DNA of 15,199 nt. It comes from Candidatus Cloacimonas sp. SDB. GTDB taxonomy: Bacteria; Cloacimonadota; Cloacimonadia; Cloacimonadales; TCS61. The notes beneath the pieces were generated by a model. The model saw only the letters and a list, made by a program, of their open reading frames with translations. It was not told the origin of the DNA and did not search any database. The stretch spans positions 1 through 15,199 of the forward strand of contig LKUH01000190.1 of the NCBI GenBank assembly GCA_001412425.1. The letters are read 5' to 3'. Numbering within the stretch: position 1 is the first letter of the stretch; every line of letters starts with the position of its first letter. Below, piece by piece: positions 1-7,599 of the stretch. The translations under genes were made by a program, and so were the position numbers.

Positions 1-888
1 AATCCGGGGAAATCTGTAATGTGGGACATGATAGGAGTAAGGTTTTACAATTTTTTCGATAAAAATATAACTGTTATCAGGTGAAGGATCAACCGTGTCA
101 TATATTCCCGGCAGGTTAATCTTGATTTTTTTACCTGTTTCAATATTTACTTTCACTATCTGAGAAATGAAATAGAAATCGAATAGTTTCTGATCATAAT
201 TATTCTGTAAAAGGTGCTGGTAAGTTCTGGTTGTACTGAATTTACCGGAAGTCTCTTCTATAACCGGAGCTTCGGGAAGTAATGGTTTTTGGGGTATTTT
301 GCCACGATTTGCCGGCACAGCTTTTACCATGAGTGTTTCATTATCGTTCAGCCAGAAAAAACCAGTATCACGGAAAACATCATTTACACAAAGATCATTT
401 ATTTGCTTGATTTTACCTGTATCTACATCAACTATTAAAAGTTCAATTCCTTTATCAGTTTCATGCGATAGTGCAATTTTTGATCTGTCAGGAGATAATT
501 TATAATCTCTTATTTTTGTTCCTTCCAGCAGATTGACTTTTATTTCCTTGATCTTGTGGAATTGATATATTTTCATGGAAGTATGAGGATAATGATCTAT
601 TGGAGCATTAAGTCTCTGGGATAGTACAGTTCCTGCCAGTTTAACGGTAGGATCGGCAAGCTGTTCCAGCGTTTGTTTATCCTGGTAGTTCATTTCCAGA
701 CCCAGATCACTGAAGGGAACAAAATGGAAAGAGGGAAGTGCAGGTTTATCAAAAATATTTTTAATACTATCAGGAGGTAATTTATAACCGTTTTCAGTAT
801 TAAGAGAACTCATCATAGTACTCCTTGCAATAAAAAGCAAAACCAGGCATTTCATTAAATTATATTTTTTTCTCAAAACAATTTTCAT
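1..888 (-). CDS. S9 (prolyl oligopeptidase family) serine peptidase, N-terminal part
   Basis: This is a partial gene. The frame stays open from an ATG at 888-886 to the left edge (296 codons), and the C-terminal catalytic alpha/beta-hydrolase domain lies outside the window. A Shine-Dalgarno AAAGGAAG sits directly upstream of the ATG. Residues 12-20 are hydrophobic after a basic start, so the protein is probably exported; M12 is an alternative start. The visible part matches the propeller-side N-terminus of S9 peptidases related to chloroplast glutamyl endopeptidase. Landmarks are KLPPDSI (36-42), an NRGKIPQ-type loop (about 194-200), RTYQHLL (221-227) and a YSYHVPHYRFPR segment (284-295). Family members are roughly 800 residues long and cleave peptides with a Ser-Asp-His triad, which cannot be checked here. 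The family call rests on remembered motif patterns. Substrate specificity is unknown. The gene is transcribed divergently from recG. Confidence 0.8.
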   Translation of the reverse strand, partial: MKIVLRKKYNLMKCLVLLFIARSTMMSSLNTENGYKLPPDSIKNIFDKPALPSFHFVPFSDLGLEMNYQDKQTLEQLADPTVKLAGTVLSQRLNAPIDHYPHTSMKIYQFHKIKEIKVNLLEGTKIRDYKLSPDRSKIALSHETDKGIELLIVDVDTGKIKQINDLCVNDVFRDTGFFWLNDNETLMVKAVPANRGKIPQKPLLPEAPVIEETSGKFSTTRTYQHLLQNNYDQKLFDFYFISQIVKVNIETGKKIKINLPGIYDTVDPSPDNSYIFIEKIVKPYSYHVPHYRFPRI

Positions 889-965
889 ACTTCCTTTAAA
901 GAAGCATTGAAGTTTTTTTTGTCAAAGAATTTATCCCCCTTCTAAGTTATGATTAGGCATTTTAC

Positions 966-995
966 TTGACTTCTACTCAGCTCAGTGAATAGAAA
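966..995 (+). promoter_or_regulatory. possible recG promoter
   Basis: A TTGACT hexamer at 966-971 is followed after 18 bp by TAGAAA at 990-995, a 4-of-6 match to TATAAT. If used, transcription would begin at about the recG ATG (1002), giving a leaderless message. This would agree with the lack of a Shine-Dalgarno before recG. The -10 match is weak, and promoter consensus in this phylum is not well known to me. Confidence 0.25.
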
Positions 996-1001
996 TGAAT
1001 T

Positions 1002-3095
1002 ATGAATAGAATAAATGACCCTCTTGATTATGACATTAAATATCTCAAGGGCGTTGGTGAAAATCGAGCCAGGCTGCTGAATAAACTTGGTATAACCACC
1101 ATTGGTGATCTCATGGAATATTTTCCCCGGGATTACATTCAGAGAAATTCCAAGAGCAGAATATCTGAACTTCAGCTGGACGAACATTGTTCTATTGTAG
1201 GGAAGATCGTTTCGATTGAAAAAAGGAATTTCGGTAAAAAGAAATCACAATTGAATGTAGTCATATCAGATGATTATGACTATTTGGTTCTAACCTGGTT
1301 CCGTTTTGGCACCTGGTTTATGAAGCAGTTCGAAATTGGGAAAATGTTATGGGCTAGCGGCATAGTTTCAGAATTTTCGGGAAATTTACAGCTGGTCCAT
1401 CCAGAGATTGAAATTCTGAAAGAAGACGTTTCAAAGGATAATTTCTGGCATTCCAGATCTGTTCTGCCCGTATATTCTTTAACCGAGCAGATCAATATGA
1501 ACCTGATGCGTAAACTCATCTACAAAGCTTTTCAGTTATATCATGATTATATTTCTGAGACTTTACCCAGGTTTGTGCTGGAATTTTTTGACTATCCGGA
1601 AAGAAAAATAGCATTACAAAAGATCCATTTTTCTGTGAATCCCGAGGAAACTTCAAGACTAAAGGAAAGATTTGCCTTTGAAGAACTATTCTACAATCAG
1701 TTAATGCTGGCAAGATCAAAAAAAAATCATAAAATCAAAGTTAAAGGAACTTCCTTCCAATTGAGGAAAACCTATACAACCAATTTGAAAAATTCACTTC
1801 CCTTTAACTTAACCAGTGCTCAGAAAAGAGTTATCACAGAAATTGTTGAGGATATGCAATCTTCCCATCAGATGAATAGGTTGCTGCAGGGAGATGTGGG
1901 TTCTGGTAAAACCATAATTACACTCTTTGCCATGCTGCTGGCAGCAGAGAATGATTACCAGGCGGTTTTAATGGCTCCAACTGAAATCCTGGCAGAACAG
2001 CATTACAGAAATTTTAAACTCTTACTGGAGAATCAGCCTGAGATCAGGATAGCTTTGCTTAAAGGTGGAAATTATAAAGGGAAAAAGCAGATCAAAGAAG
2101 AGATAGCTGCCGGTAAAGTTAATATTATTGTCGGAACACATGCCTTGATTCAAAAAGACATGCACTTCAAAAAAGTGGGTTTTGTTGCTATTGATGAGCA
2201 ACACCGTTTTGGGGTAGAGCAAAGGGCTTTCTTAACTAAAGCCGGTGCTTATCCCGATGTCATGTACCTTTCAGCTACACCTATTCCCAGGTCACTGGCA
2301 ATGACGGTTTATGGGGATCTGGATGTAAGCGTGCTGGATGAACTGCCTCCTGCCAGAATTCCAATAAAGACTTTCTGGAGAAATTCTGATAAGATTGATC
2401 TGGTTTATGAGGAAGTGTTGTCTCAATTGCAAAAGGGAAGACAGGCCTATATTGTCTGTCCCTTAATTGAAGAATCAGCTAAGATCGACCTGCTTGATGC
2501 TGAAACATTATATCAGAAAATTGCAACAAAGATCTTTCCCCGCTTCAGCAGTTCCCTGTTGCATGGAAAAATGAAGACAAAAGAAAAAGATGAAATAATG
2601 AACCGCTTTAAGAAAGGTGAAATTTCCATATTAGTTTCGACGACGGTAATAGAGGTGGGAATTGATGTTCCCAATGCTACTATTATGATAATTGAACATG
2701 CAGAAAGATTCGGGCTAAGCCAGTTGCATCAGCTGAGAGGCAGGGTTGGACGCGGAGCAGAAAAAGCTTATTGCTATTTGATCGCCTATCCGCCCCTGAG
2801 TGAAGATGGCAGAGAACGTCTTAAAACAATGGTCTCAACCAGTGACGGTTTCAAGATTGCCGAGAAAGACCTGGAGTTAAGAGGACCGGGAGATTTTTTC
2901 GGCACAGAGCAATCCGGAATGCCAGCCTTCAAACATGCCAGTCTGGTGCGTGATCAGGAACTTCTTAAACAGGCAAGGGTGCTTGCCTTTGATATTATCG
3001 GAAAAGATTTTGACCTGCGAAAGGATGAACATCAAATAATCAGAGATGTTTATTTTAAAAAATATTTGAATAAAGAGAAATTATTTGATTATTAA
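1002..3095 (+). CDS. recG: ATP-dependent DNA helicase RecG
   Basis: RecG is a superfamily 2 double-stranded DNA translocase. It regresses stalled replication forks and processes branched recombination intermediates in the cytoplasm. The length (697 residues) matches the E. coli protein (about 693). The N-terminal wedge region carries a helix-hairpin-helix-like LKGVG (15-19) and an OB fold. The helicase core has Walker A GDVGSGKT (297-304), the DEQH box (398-401), the SATPIPRSLAMT motif III, and motif VI QLHQLRGRVGRG (574-585). The C-terminal TRG region GDFFGTEQSG follows, and every motif is intact. No Shine-Dalgarno is visible before the ATG. A four-codon frame (ATG at 995, stop ending at 1009) overlaps the start out of frame. 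The stop codon lies 2 bp from that of the convergent peptidase gene, leaving no room for a separate terminator. Confidence 0.98.
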   Translation: MNRINDPLDYDIKYLKGVGENRARLLNKLGITTIGDLMEYFPRDYIQRNSKSRISELQLDEHCSIVGKIVSIEKRNFGKKKSQLNVVISDDYDYLVLTWFRFGTWFMKQFEIGKMLWASGIVSEFSGNLQLVHPEIEILKEDVSKDNFWHSRSVLPVYSLTEQINMNLMRKLIYKAFQLYHDYISETLPRFVLEFFDYPERKIALQKIHFSVNPEETSRLKERFAFEELFYNQLMLARSKKNHKIKVKGTSFQLRKTYTTNLKNSLPFNLTSAQKRVITEIVEDMQSSHQMNRLLQGDVGSGKTIITLFAMLLAAENDYQAVLMAPTEILAEQHYRNFKLLLENQPEIRIALLKGGNYKGKKQIKEEIAAGKVNIIVGTHALIQKDMHFKKVGFVAIDEQHRFGVEQRAFLTKAGAYPDVMYLSATPIPRSLAMTVYGDLDVSVLDELPPARIPIKTFWRNSDKIDLVYEEVLSQLQKGRQAYIVCPLIEESAKIDLLDAETLYQKIATKIFPRFSSSLLHGKMKTKEKDEIMNRFKKGEISILVSTTVIEVGIDVPNATIMIIEHAERFGLSQLHQLRGRVGRGAEKAYCYLIAYPPLSEDGRERLKTMVSTSDGFKIAEKDLELRGPGDFFGTEQSGMPAFKHASLVRDQELLKQARVLAFDIIGKDFDLRKDEHQIIRDVYFKKYLNKEKLFDY

Positions 3096-3097
3096 TT

Positions 3098-4507
3098 TTA
3101 TCGTTTAGTTTTTCTGATCTTGTAAATCAATCTGATGTTCCAGAGCACTGAAACAATCAGCAGAATTATTAGAATACTATTAATTGAAGGATTTGCTCTT
3201 TCTTTTTTTCTGTTCAAATGAAGAGAATCTGATAATGATTTCAAGTTTTCTGGAGTTTCCAGAGAATCAGTTTCATAAGTTTCTACAGAGTATGAATTTT
3301 TAACAGTTTCAGGATTATTATAAAAAGTTTCATTATCAAGAATATTTTGTAACCGCCTTACTTCCAATTTAAATTGTTCTATTTCACTTTCAGGTACTGG
3401 TGGGCCGGAAACATTATTAAGTTTCAAGGGATTAATGGGAACGTCATGATGGTAAATTGTATAGTGAAGATGGTTTCCTGTTGAACGTCCGGTCGATCCC
3501 ACATAACCGATTATGTCGTGCTGCTGTACCCGGTCTCCAACCTTATATTTTCCAAATTTACTCAGATGTCCGTAGAGGGTTTTATAGCCATTGGCGTGTC
3601 TGATTTTAACCGTATTTCCCGTATGATTCGGATGCCAGGCCGCATAGATTACAGTGCCGTCAGCAGCAGCTTCAACCGGCGTTCCATAAGCTGCAGCATA
3701 ATCAACTCCATGATGAACGCTGACCTTTTTTGTGATGGGATGGACCCTGCTGCCAAAATAGGAAGTAATTCTTCTATAGTTAAGAGGTGATTTGAGGAAA
3801 GCTTTCTGGAAGGAGACTCCGGACTCATCATAATATTTTGAAATTCCCGCATTATTGGTATAAAAATAGGCTTGCTTATCATAATTTTTACTGCTGTATT
3901 GAGCGATCAGAATATTGCCATATTTCATGAATTTATCGCCATTCATGTACTGCTCATAAACAACTCTGAATTGATCGCCTTTCTGGGGATCGATAAAAAA
4001 GTCTATATCCCACTGAAAGATCTGGGTGAACATTACCGGCAGTGCACCACCTTCTCCGGCATCAATCATAGCCTTATACAAGGAAGATTCTATCTCTCCG
4101 GCACAACCGTTGACAATTTTTGTCATCCGCAGGGTATCAATTCTAGTAAAGAAAATATTGCTGGTATCTTTTATGGTTTTGTATGTAAGCAGGGGATCGT
4201 GAATATAACTTAATTCCATGATCACATTAGAGCTGTCTAATTTCACTATAAAACTATCTGCAGGATGAGAACGACGCAGATTAAACACCTCATTGAGTTT
4301 GTTTACGGCCTGATAGACGTCAACATTATTGAGTCCCTCATCTAACAAGGCATGAGCAAGAGTTTCCCCTTTTTCCAGTGATCCCGTTACATAATGATAG
4401 GGATCTGGTTCTGTTTCTAATTGATCTATTTCCTGTTCCAGATCTTTGCGGCTGCAGGCAAAAAGCAGCATTATCAAACAACTGAAAATTATATATTTCT
4501 TTAACAT
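3098..4507 (-). CDS. M23 family peptidoglycan endopeptidase, lipoprotein with C-terminal membrane helix
   Basis: Predicted zinc endopeptidase of 469 residues acting on peptidoglycan in the periplasm. The start has a good Shine-Dalgarno (AAGGAAG). Residues 1-18 form a lipoprotein signal with lipobox LFAC, so Cys18 is the likely lipidated residue. Residues about 40-95 resemble the OapA/LysM-like N-terminal domain of MepM and Csd3 proteins. The LytM domain (about 240-360) holds the zinc ligands H265 and D269 (HxxxD) and H348 (HxH), plus catalytic histidines H314 (YGHL) and H346, so it looks active. A polar, helix-prone stretch (about 370-440) leads to a membrane helix at about 443-460 and a basic tail (RLIYKIRKTKR). 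Function from family: cell wall remodelling, probably cross-link cleavage. The C-terminal membrane anchor is unusual for MepM-like proteins. The gene sits between recG (convergent) and rseP (divergent). Confidence 0.9.
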   Translation of the reverse strand: MLKKYIIFSCLIMLLFACSRKDLEQEIDQLETEPDPYHYVTGSLEKGETLAHALLDEGLNNVDVYQAVNKLNEVFNLRRSHPADSFIVKLDSSNVIMELSYIHDPLLTYKTIKDTSNIFFTRIDTLRMTKIVNGCAGEIESSLYKAMIDAGEGGALPVMFTQIFQWDIDFFIDPQKGDQFRVVYEQYMNGDKFMKYGNILIAQYSSKNYDKQAYFYTNNAGISKYYDESGVSFQKAFLKSPLNYRRITSYFGSRVHPITKKVSVHHGVDYAAAYGTPVEAAADGTVIYAAWHPNHTGNTVKIRHANGYKTLYGHLSKFGKYKVGDRVQQHDIIGYVGSTGRSTGNHLHYTIYHHDVPINPLKLNNVSGPPVPESEIEQFKLEVRRLQNILDNETFYNNPETVKNSYSVETYETDSLETPENLKSLSDSLHLNRKKERANPSINSILIILLIVSVLWNIRLIYKIRKTKR

Positions 4508-4618
4508 ATTCTTCCTTTTAAAAACCAGAGTTCTTTTTTCAGAAATTGGAATATTGTCAATCGAATTTCGCCGGGAATTAATTTCTAAAACATAATTTTA
4601 AAATATTAATCCTGCCTA

Positions 4619-4636
4619 TTTTGGTTGAAACCAAAA
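4619..4636. repeat. 18-bp perfect inverted repeat in the rseP upstream region
   Basis: The sequence TTTTGGTT-GA-AACCAAAA has two 8-bp arms around a 2-nt centre. It lies between the divergent M23 peptidase and rseP genes. Four bases downstream is a TTGACC hexamer (4640-4645) that could be a -35 element for rseP, although no convincing -10 follows at 16-18 bp. The symmetry and place suggest a binding site for a dimeric regulator. A 2-nt loop makes an RNA hairpin less likely, and no T-tract follows, so it is not a terminator. Regulator unknown. Confidence 0.45.
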
Positions 4637-4692
4637 AACTTGACCTGAATCAGGGATAAAAGGATTTGTATTCTTAAAAAATAAGGATGTAT

Positions 4693-6006
4693 ATGATCAC
4701 TATAATTGGTGCTGTATTAGTCTTGGGAATTTTAATTACGGTTCATGAAGCAGGTCATTTTATTGCTGCCAGGCTTAATGGTGTAGTTGTAGAAAAATTT
4801 TCTCTGGGATTTGGTCCTAAAATCATTTCTTTTAATAAGTGGGATGTTGATTTCAGAATCTCGCTTATACCACTGGGTGGCTATCTTAAAATGAAGGGTG
4901 AAAATCCGGGGGAAGAGACTGACGGCATAGGGTCCTTTGGAACAAAGAAATGGTGGCAAAGGGCAATAATAGCTTTTTCGGGTCCTTTTGCTAATTTTTT
5001 GTTAGCCTTGTTCATTTTTATATTTTCCTTTTTAATCGGAAGGAATTATGAAGATTTTAATCCGGTAGTAGGAAAAATAAACTCAGAAGACCTGACAGAA
5101 CTTGAAGTCAACGACAGGATTCTTGCACTCAACTCTAATGAAATTACTACCTGGACTCAATTAACCAGATACACTGAGCCGGAAGAGAATAATAAACTTC
5201 TGGTTGAGAGAGATGATAACCTGCTGGAAATATTGCTTCCCCCACTGGAACCCCAGGTCTGGTTAACGGAAATTCTACCGGAAGCACCTGCGGTTATCGG
5301 TGAAGTGACTCCGGGATATTCAGCTTACAAAGCTGGTTTAATGACGGGAGATCGAATTCTGGAAGTAGATGGCACAGAAGTTGACAACTGGTATGAGATG
5401 AGAGAGTTGATAACCGGCAGCCCAAATGAAACTGTTGAACTTAAAATTCAAAGAGAAGATCAGATCTTCAATAAAATAATGAAACTGGAGGAAAATGTAC
5501 TTGATGAGAATCGCATTATTGGTATTATTCAACATATGCCGTTAAATTTCAGGGAAACTTACAGCATAACCGAATCTATTGAAAATGGAGTTATCACAAC
5601 TGCCAGTTTTATTATTTTAAATTATATTACTTTATATAAGTTGATCTTGAAGCCAGGTGCTATAAAGCAGAACATCGGTGGTCCCGTAATGATCTTCAGT
5701 ATGACGCAGCAGAGTGCGGAAAAGGGTATTGATACAGTTTTAGCTTTTATCGCTGCCATCAGCCTTATCTTGATGATAATGAATCTACTTCCCATACCGA
5801 TTTTGGATGGTGGTCACATATTCTTCTGTTTCATTGAGGGGATATTTAAAAAACCATTATCATTGAAAGTACAAACGATTCTGCAGAATATTGGTTTTAT
5901 AATCTTAATATCCTTGATGATATTCGCATTTTTTAATGATTTCAGTAAGATTTTTACAAGAAGTGAGTCGATCAATCAGCAGAAAAATATACTGGAAGGA
6001 AATTAA
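4693..6006 (+). CDS. rseP: site-2 intramembrane zinc metalloprotease RseP
   Basis: RseP is an inner-membrane protease (M50B) that cleaves transmembrane helices of anti-sigma factors and leftover signal peptides after a site-1 cut. I chose the ATG at 4693 (437 residues; E. coli has 450). Its Shine-Dalgarno AAGGA (4683-4687) overlaps the earlier in-frame ATG at 4687, which is therefore unlikely to be used. The first membrane helix carries HEAGH (18-22). The second metal-binding motif, LDGGH, has its Asp at 372, inside a conserved NLLPIPILDGG segment. Two PDZ domains lie between: a degenerate one (about 122-180) and a clear one (about 195-265, with YKAGLMTGDRILEVDG). At least four hydrophobic helices are visible. 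It is the first gene of the long operon, 14 nt before tgt. Substrates cannot be told from this window. Confidence 0.96.
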   Translation: MITIIGAVLVLGILITVHEAGHFIAARLNGVVVEKFSLGFGPKIISFNKWDVDFRISLIPLGGYLKMKGENPGEETDGIGSFGTKKWWQRAIIAFSGPFANFLLALFIFIFSFLIGRNYEDFNPVVGKINSEDLTELEVNDRILALNSNEITTWTQLTRYTEPEENNKLLVERDDNLLEILLPPLEPQVWLTEILPEAPAVIGEVTPGYSAYKAGLMTGDRILEVDGTEVDNWYEMRELITGSPNETVELKIQREDQIFNKIMKLEENVLDENRIIGIIQHMPLNFRETYSITESIENGVITTASFIILNYITLYKLILKPGAIKQNIGGPVMIFSMTQQSAEKGIDTVLAFIAAISLILMIMNLLPIPILDGGHIFFCFIEGIFKKPLSLKVQTILQNIGFIILISLMIFAFFNDFSKIFTRSESINQQKNILEGN

Positions 6007-6010
6007 TTGC

Positions 6011-6015
6011 GGAGG
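6011..6015 (+). promoter_or_regulatory. Shine-Dalgarno that fixes the tgt start at an ATC codon
   Basis: GGAGG lies 5 nt before ATC at 6021-6023. No ATG, GTG or TTG occurs in the tgt frame between the rseP stop (6004-6006) and the GTG at 6093. That GTG would delete 24 conserved residues. The spacing is ideal for initiation at 6021. Confidence 0.75.
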
Positions 6016-6020
6016 TTCCG

Positions 6021-7148
6021 ATCTTTGAATTTGAATTAAAAGCTGTTTCTGGCAAAGCCAGAGCCGGAATTCTGCAAACTCCTCACGGGGAAGTGAAAAC
6101 TCCTGTTTTTATGCCTGTAGGTACACGTGGAACGGTAAAAACACTTAATCCCCAAAATTTAATTGAATTGGGAGCAGAAGTAATTCTGAGCAATACTTAC
6201 CACCTTTACCTGAGACCGGGTCATGAACTTATTGAACAGGCTGGAGGGTTGCATCAATTCATAGGCTGGAATAAACCGATCTTGACAGACAGCGGTGGCT
6301 TCCAGGTGATGAGTTTAAAAGGGCTGCGTAAAATTACACCTGAGGGAGTGAGGTTTCAGTCTCATATTGACGGGAGTTATCACCTGTTCACTCCGGAAAA
6401 AGTAATTGAGATTCAGAATGCACTTAGAGCTGATATTATTATGTCTTTCGATGAATGTCCTCCCTTTCCTGCCCCTAAAAAATATATTGCAAATTCTTTG
6501 CAAATAACCCTGGATTGGGCTCGGCGCGGGAAAGAAAATCATAAAAGAGAACAGGATCAGGCATTGTTTGGGATTGTTCAGGGTGGAATTTATGAAGACC
6601 TGAGAGAAGAGTGTGCCCGGGAGTTGATGAAAATGGATTTTCCGGGATATTCAATCGGAGGATTGGCTGTGGGTGAACCCAAGGAGCATATGTATCGTAT
6701 AACCGAGTTCATGGACAGTATTCTTCCTGTCAATAAACCCCGTTATTTAATGGGCGTAGGTACACCAATGGATCTGCTGATGAATATTGAAAATGGGGTA
6801 GATATGTTCGATTGCGTTATGCCAACAAGAAATGCTCGAAAAGGATCTGTTTTTACCAGAAATGGCAGACTGAGTATTAAATCTGCTCAATTCAAAAAGG
6901 ATTTTAGACCAATTGATGCCGAATGTGAATGTTATACCTGCAGAAATTTTTCTCGTGCCTACTTAAGACATCTTTTCAGTGTCGATGAAATCTTGGGAAT
7001 GCAACTTGCCTCAATTCACAGTTTACATTTCTATATGGAACTTATGGCAAAAGCAAGAAAAGCCATTTTGGCAGGAAATTTTTCCACTTTCAAACAGGAA
7101 TTTAGCTCTAAATTGGACAGCAAATGTCACGGGGAAGGCGAACGATGA
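6021..7148 (+). CDS. tgt: tRNA-guanine(34) transglycosylase, apparent ATC start
   Basis: Tgt swaps guanine 34 for preQ1 in the anticodon of tRNAs with GUN anticodons, a step of queuosine synthesis in the cytoplasm. Read from ATC at 6021 the protein has 375 residues, the E. coli length. It begins (M)FEFELKAVSGKARAG, the family's normal N-terminus. Catalytic residues are D90 (in DSGGFQ), D144 (FDEC) and the nucleophile D264 (FDCVMPTR). The zinc ligands C302, C304, C307 and H333 have exactly the E. coli numbering, which supports this start. The only other conventional start nearby, GTG at 6093, would cut off 24 conserved residues. The start codon is therefore either a true AUC or an ATG changed by mutation or sequencing error. 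The gene follows rseP by 14 nt and its stop overlaps the next start (ATGA). No other queuosine gene (queA, queG) is in the window. Confidence 0.95.
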   Translation: MFEFELKAVSGKARAGILQTPHGEVKTPVFMPVGTRGTVKTLNPQNLIELGAEVILSNTYHLYLRPGHELIEQAGGLHQFIGWNKPILTDSGGFQVMSLKGLRKITPEGVRFQSHIDGSYHLFTPEKVIEIQNALRADIIMSFDECPPFPAPKKYIANSLQITLDWARRGKENHKREQDQALFGIVQGGIYEDLREECARELMKMDFPGYSIGGLAVGEPKEHMYRITEFMDSILPVNKPRYLMGVGTPMDLLMNIENGVDMFDCVMPTRNARKGSVFTRNGRLSIKSAQFKKDFRPIDAECECYTCRNFSRAYLRHLFSVDEILGMQLASIHSLHFYMELMAKARKAILAGNFSTFKQEFSSKLDSKCHGEGER

Positions 7149-7588
7149 AAAGAATCTTAATTCTCTTTCTGATTGTAATAATGGCGCTTTCCTGTTTTGC
7201 CGAAGAAGTTGTAAATAAGAAACCGATGAAAGCGGCTGCGTTATCTTTGTTTATTCCCGGAGGTGGGCAACTTTATAATGAAGCTTATCTTAAATTTGGA
7301 ATTATTGCTGCTCTGGAAGGCAGCTTAATAGGATTAACGCTTTATCATCACTTTAAAGCAGAAGATTATTATAGTAAATATGAATCTACCGCAGATGAAC
7401 TTTATTACGATAAATATACGGATTATTATTATAGGAAACAGAACGATCTCTGGTGGCTGGGAGTAACAATTTTTCTTTCTACGATTGATGCCTATGTAGA
7501 TGCTCATCTTTTCAATTTTGAAGCTGAAAAAAGAAAAATTCACCTCAGATTCGATGGTGAGACTATAGGCCTGAGATATAATTTCTAA
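7145..7588 (+). CDS. DUF5683-like small membrane or envelope protein
   Basis: Unknown function, 147 residues. I chose the ATG at 7145, which overlaps the tgt stop as ATGA and is preceded by GGGGAAGG; an in-frame ATG 7 codons earlier lies inside tgt. Residues 1-19 form a signal peptide (a hydrophobic run ending SCFA, then EE). A segment with PGGGQLYNEAYLKFG (about 38-52) is the hallmark I associate with DUF5683 proteins of FCB bacteria. Hydrophobic stretches at about 48-65 and 105-120 could be membrane helices. Between them is a Tyr/Asp-rich loop. The last residues alternate in a beta-strand pattern and end in Phe, reminiscent of outer-membrane barrel ends, although the protein is too short for a full barrel. 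It is embedded in the housekeeping operon, 11 nt before cmk. Confidence 0.75.
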   Translation: MKRILILFLIVIMALSCFAEEVVNKKPMKAAALSLFIPGGGQLYNEAYLKFGIIAALEGSLIGLTLYHHFKAEDYYSKYESTADELYYDKYTDYYYRKQNDLWWLGVTIFLSTIDAYVDAHLFNFEAEKRKIHLRFDGETIGLRYNF

Positions 7589-7599
7589 AAAAGGTTAAA

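Noticed and set aside
299..505. 68-codon plus-strand frame at the left end
   Set aside because: It is antisense to the S9 peptidase reading frame, which is continuous from 888 to the window edge and matches the family.
920..925. Perfect TTGACA on the minus strand before the S9 gene (and another at 4555-4560 before the M23 gene)
   Set aside because: Neither has a recognisable -10 at 16-18 bp. The first would put transcription start at the start codon despite a good Shine-Dalgarno. They are probably chance in AT-rich DNA.
948..953. TATGAT as a -10 for recG
   Set aside because: The nearest -35-like element (TTGTCA, 919-924) is 23 bp away, too far for standard promoter spacing.
3872..4213. 113-codon plus-strand frame
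   Set aside because: It is antisense to the M23 peptidase gene, which has clear family motifs. This frame resembles nothing and has no ribosome binding site.
6093..6095. GTG as tgt start
   Set aside because: It would remove 24 residues that match the conserved Tgt N-terminus, and no Shine-Dalgarno stands before it.
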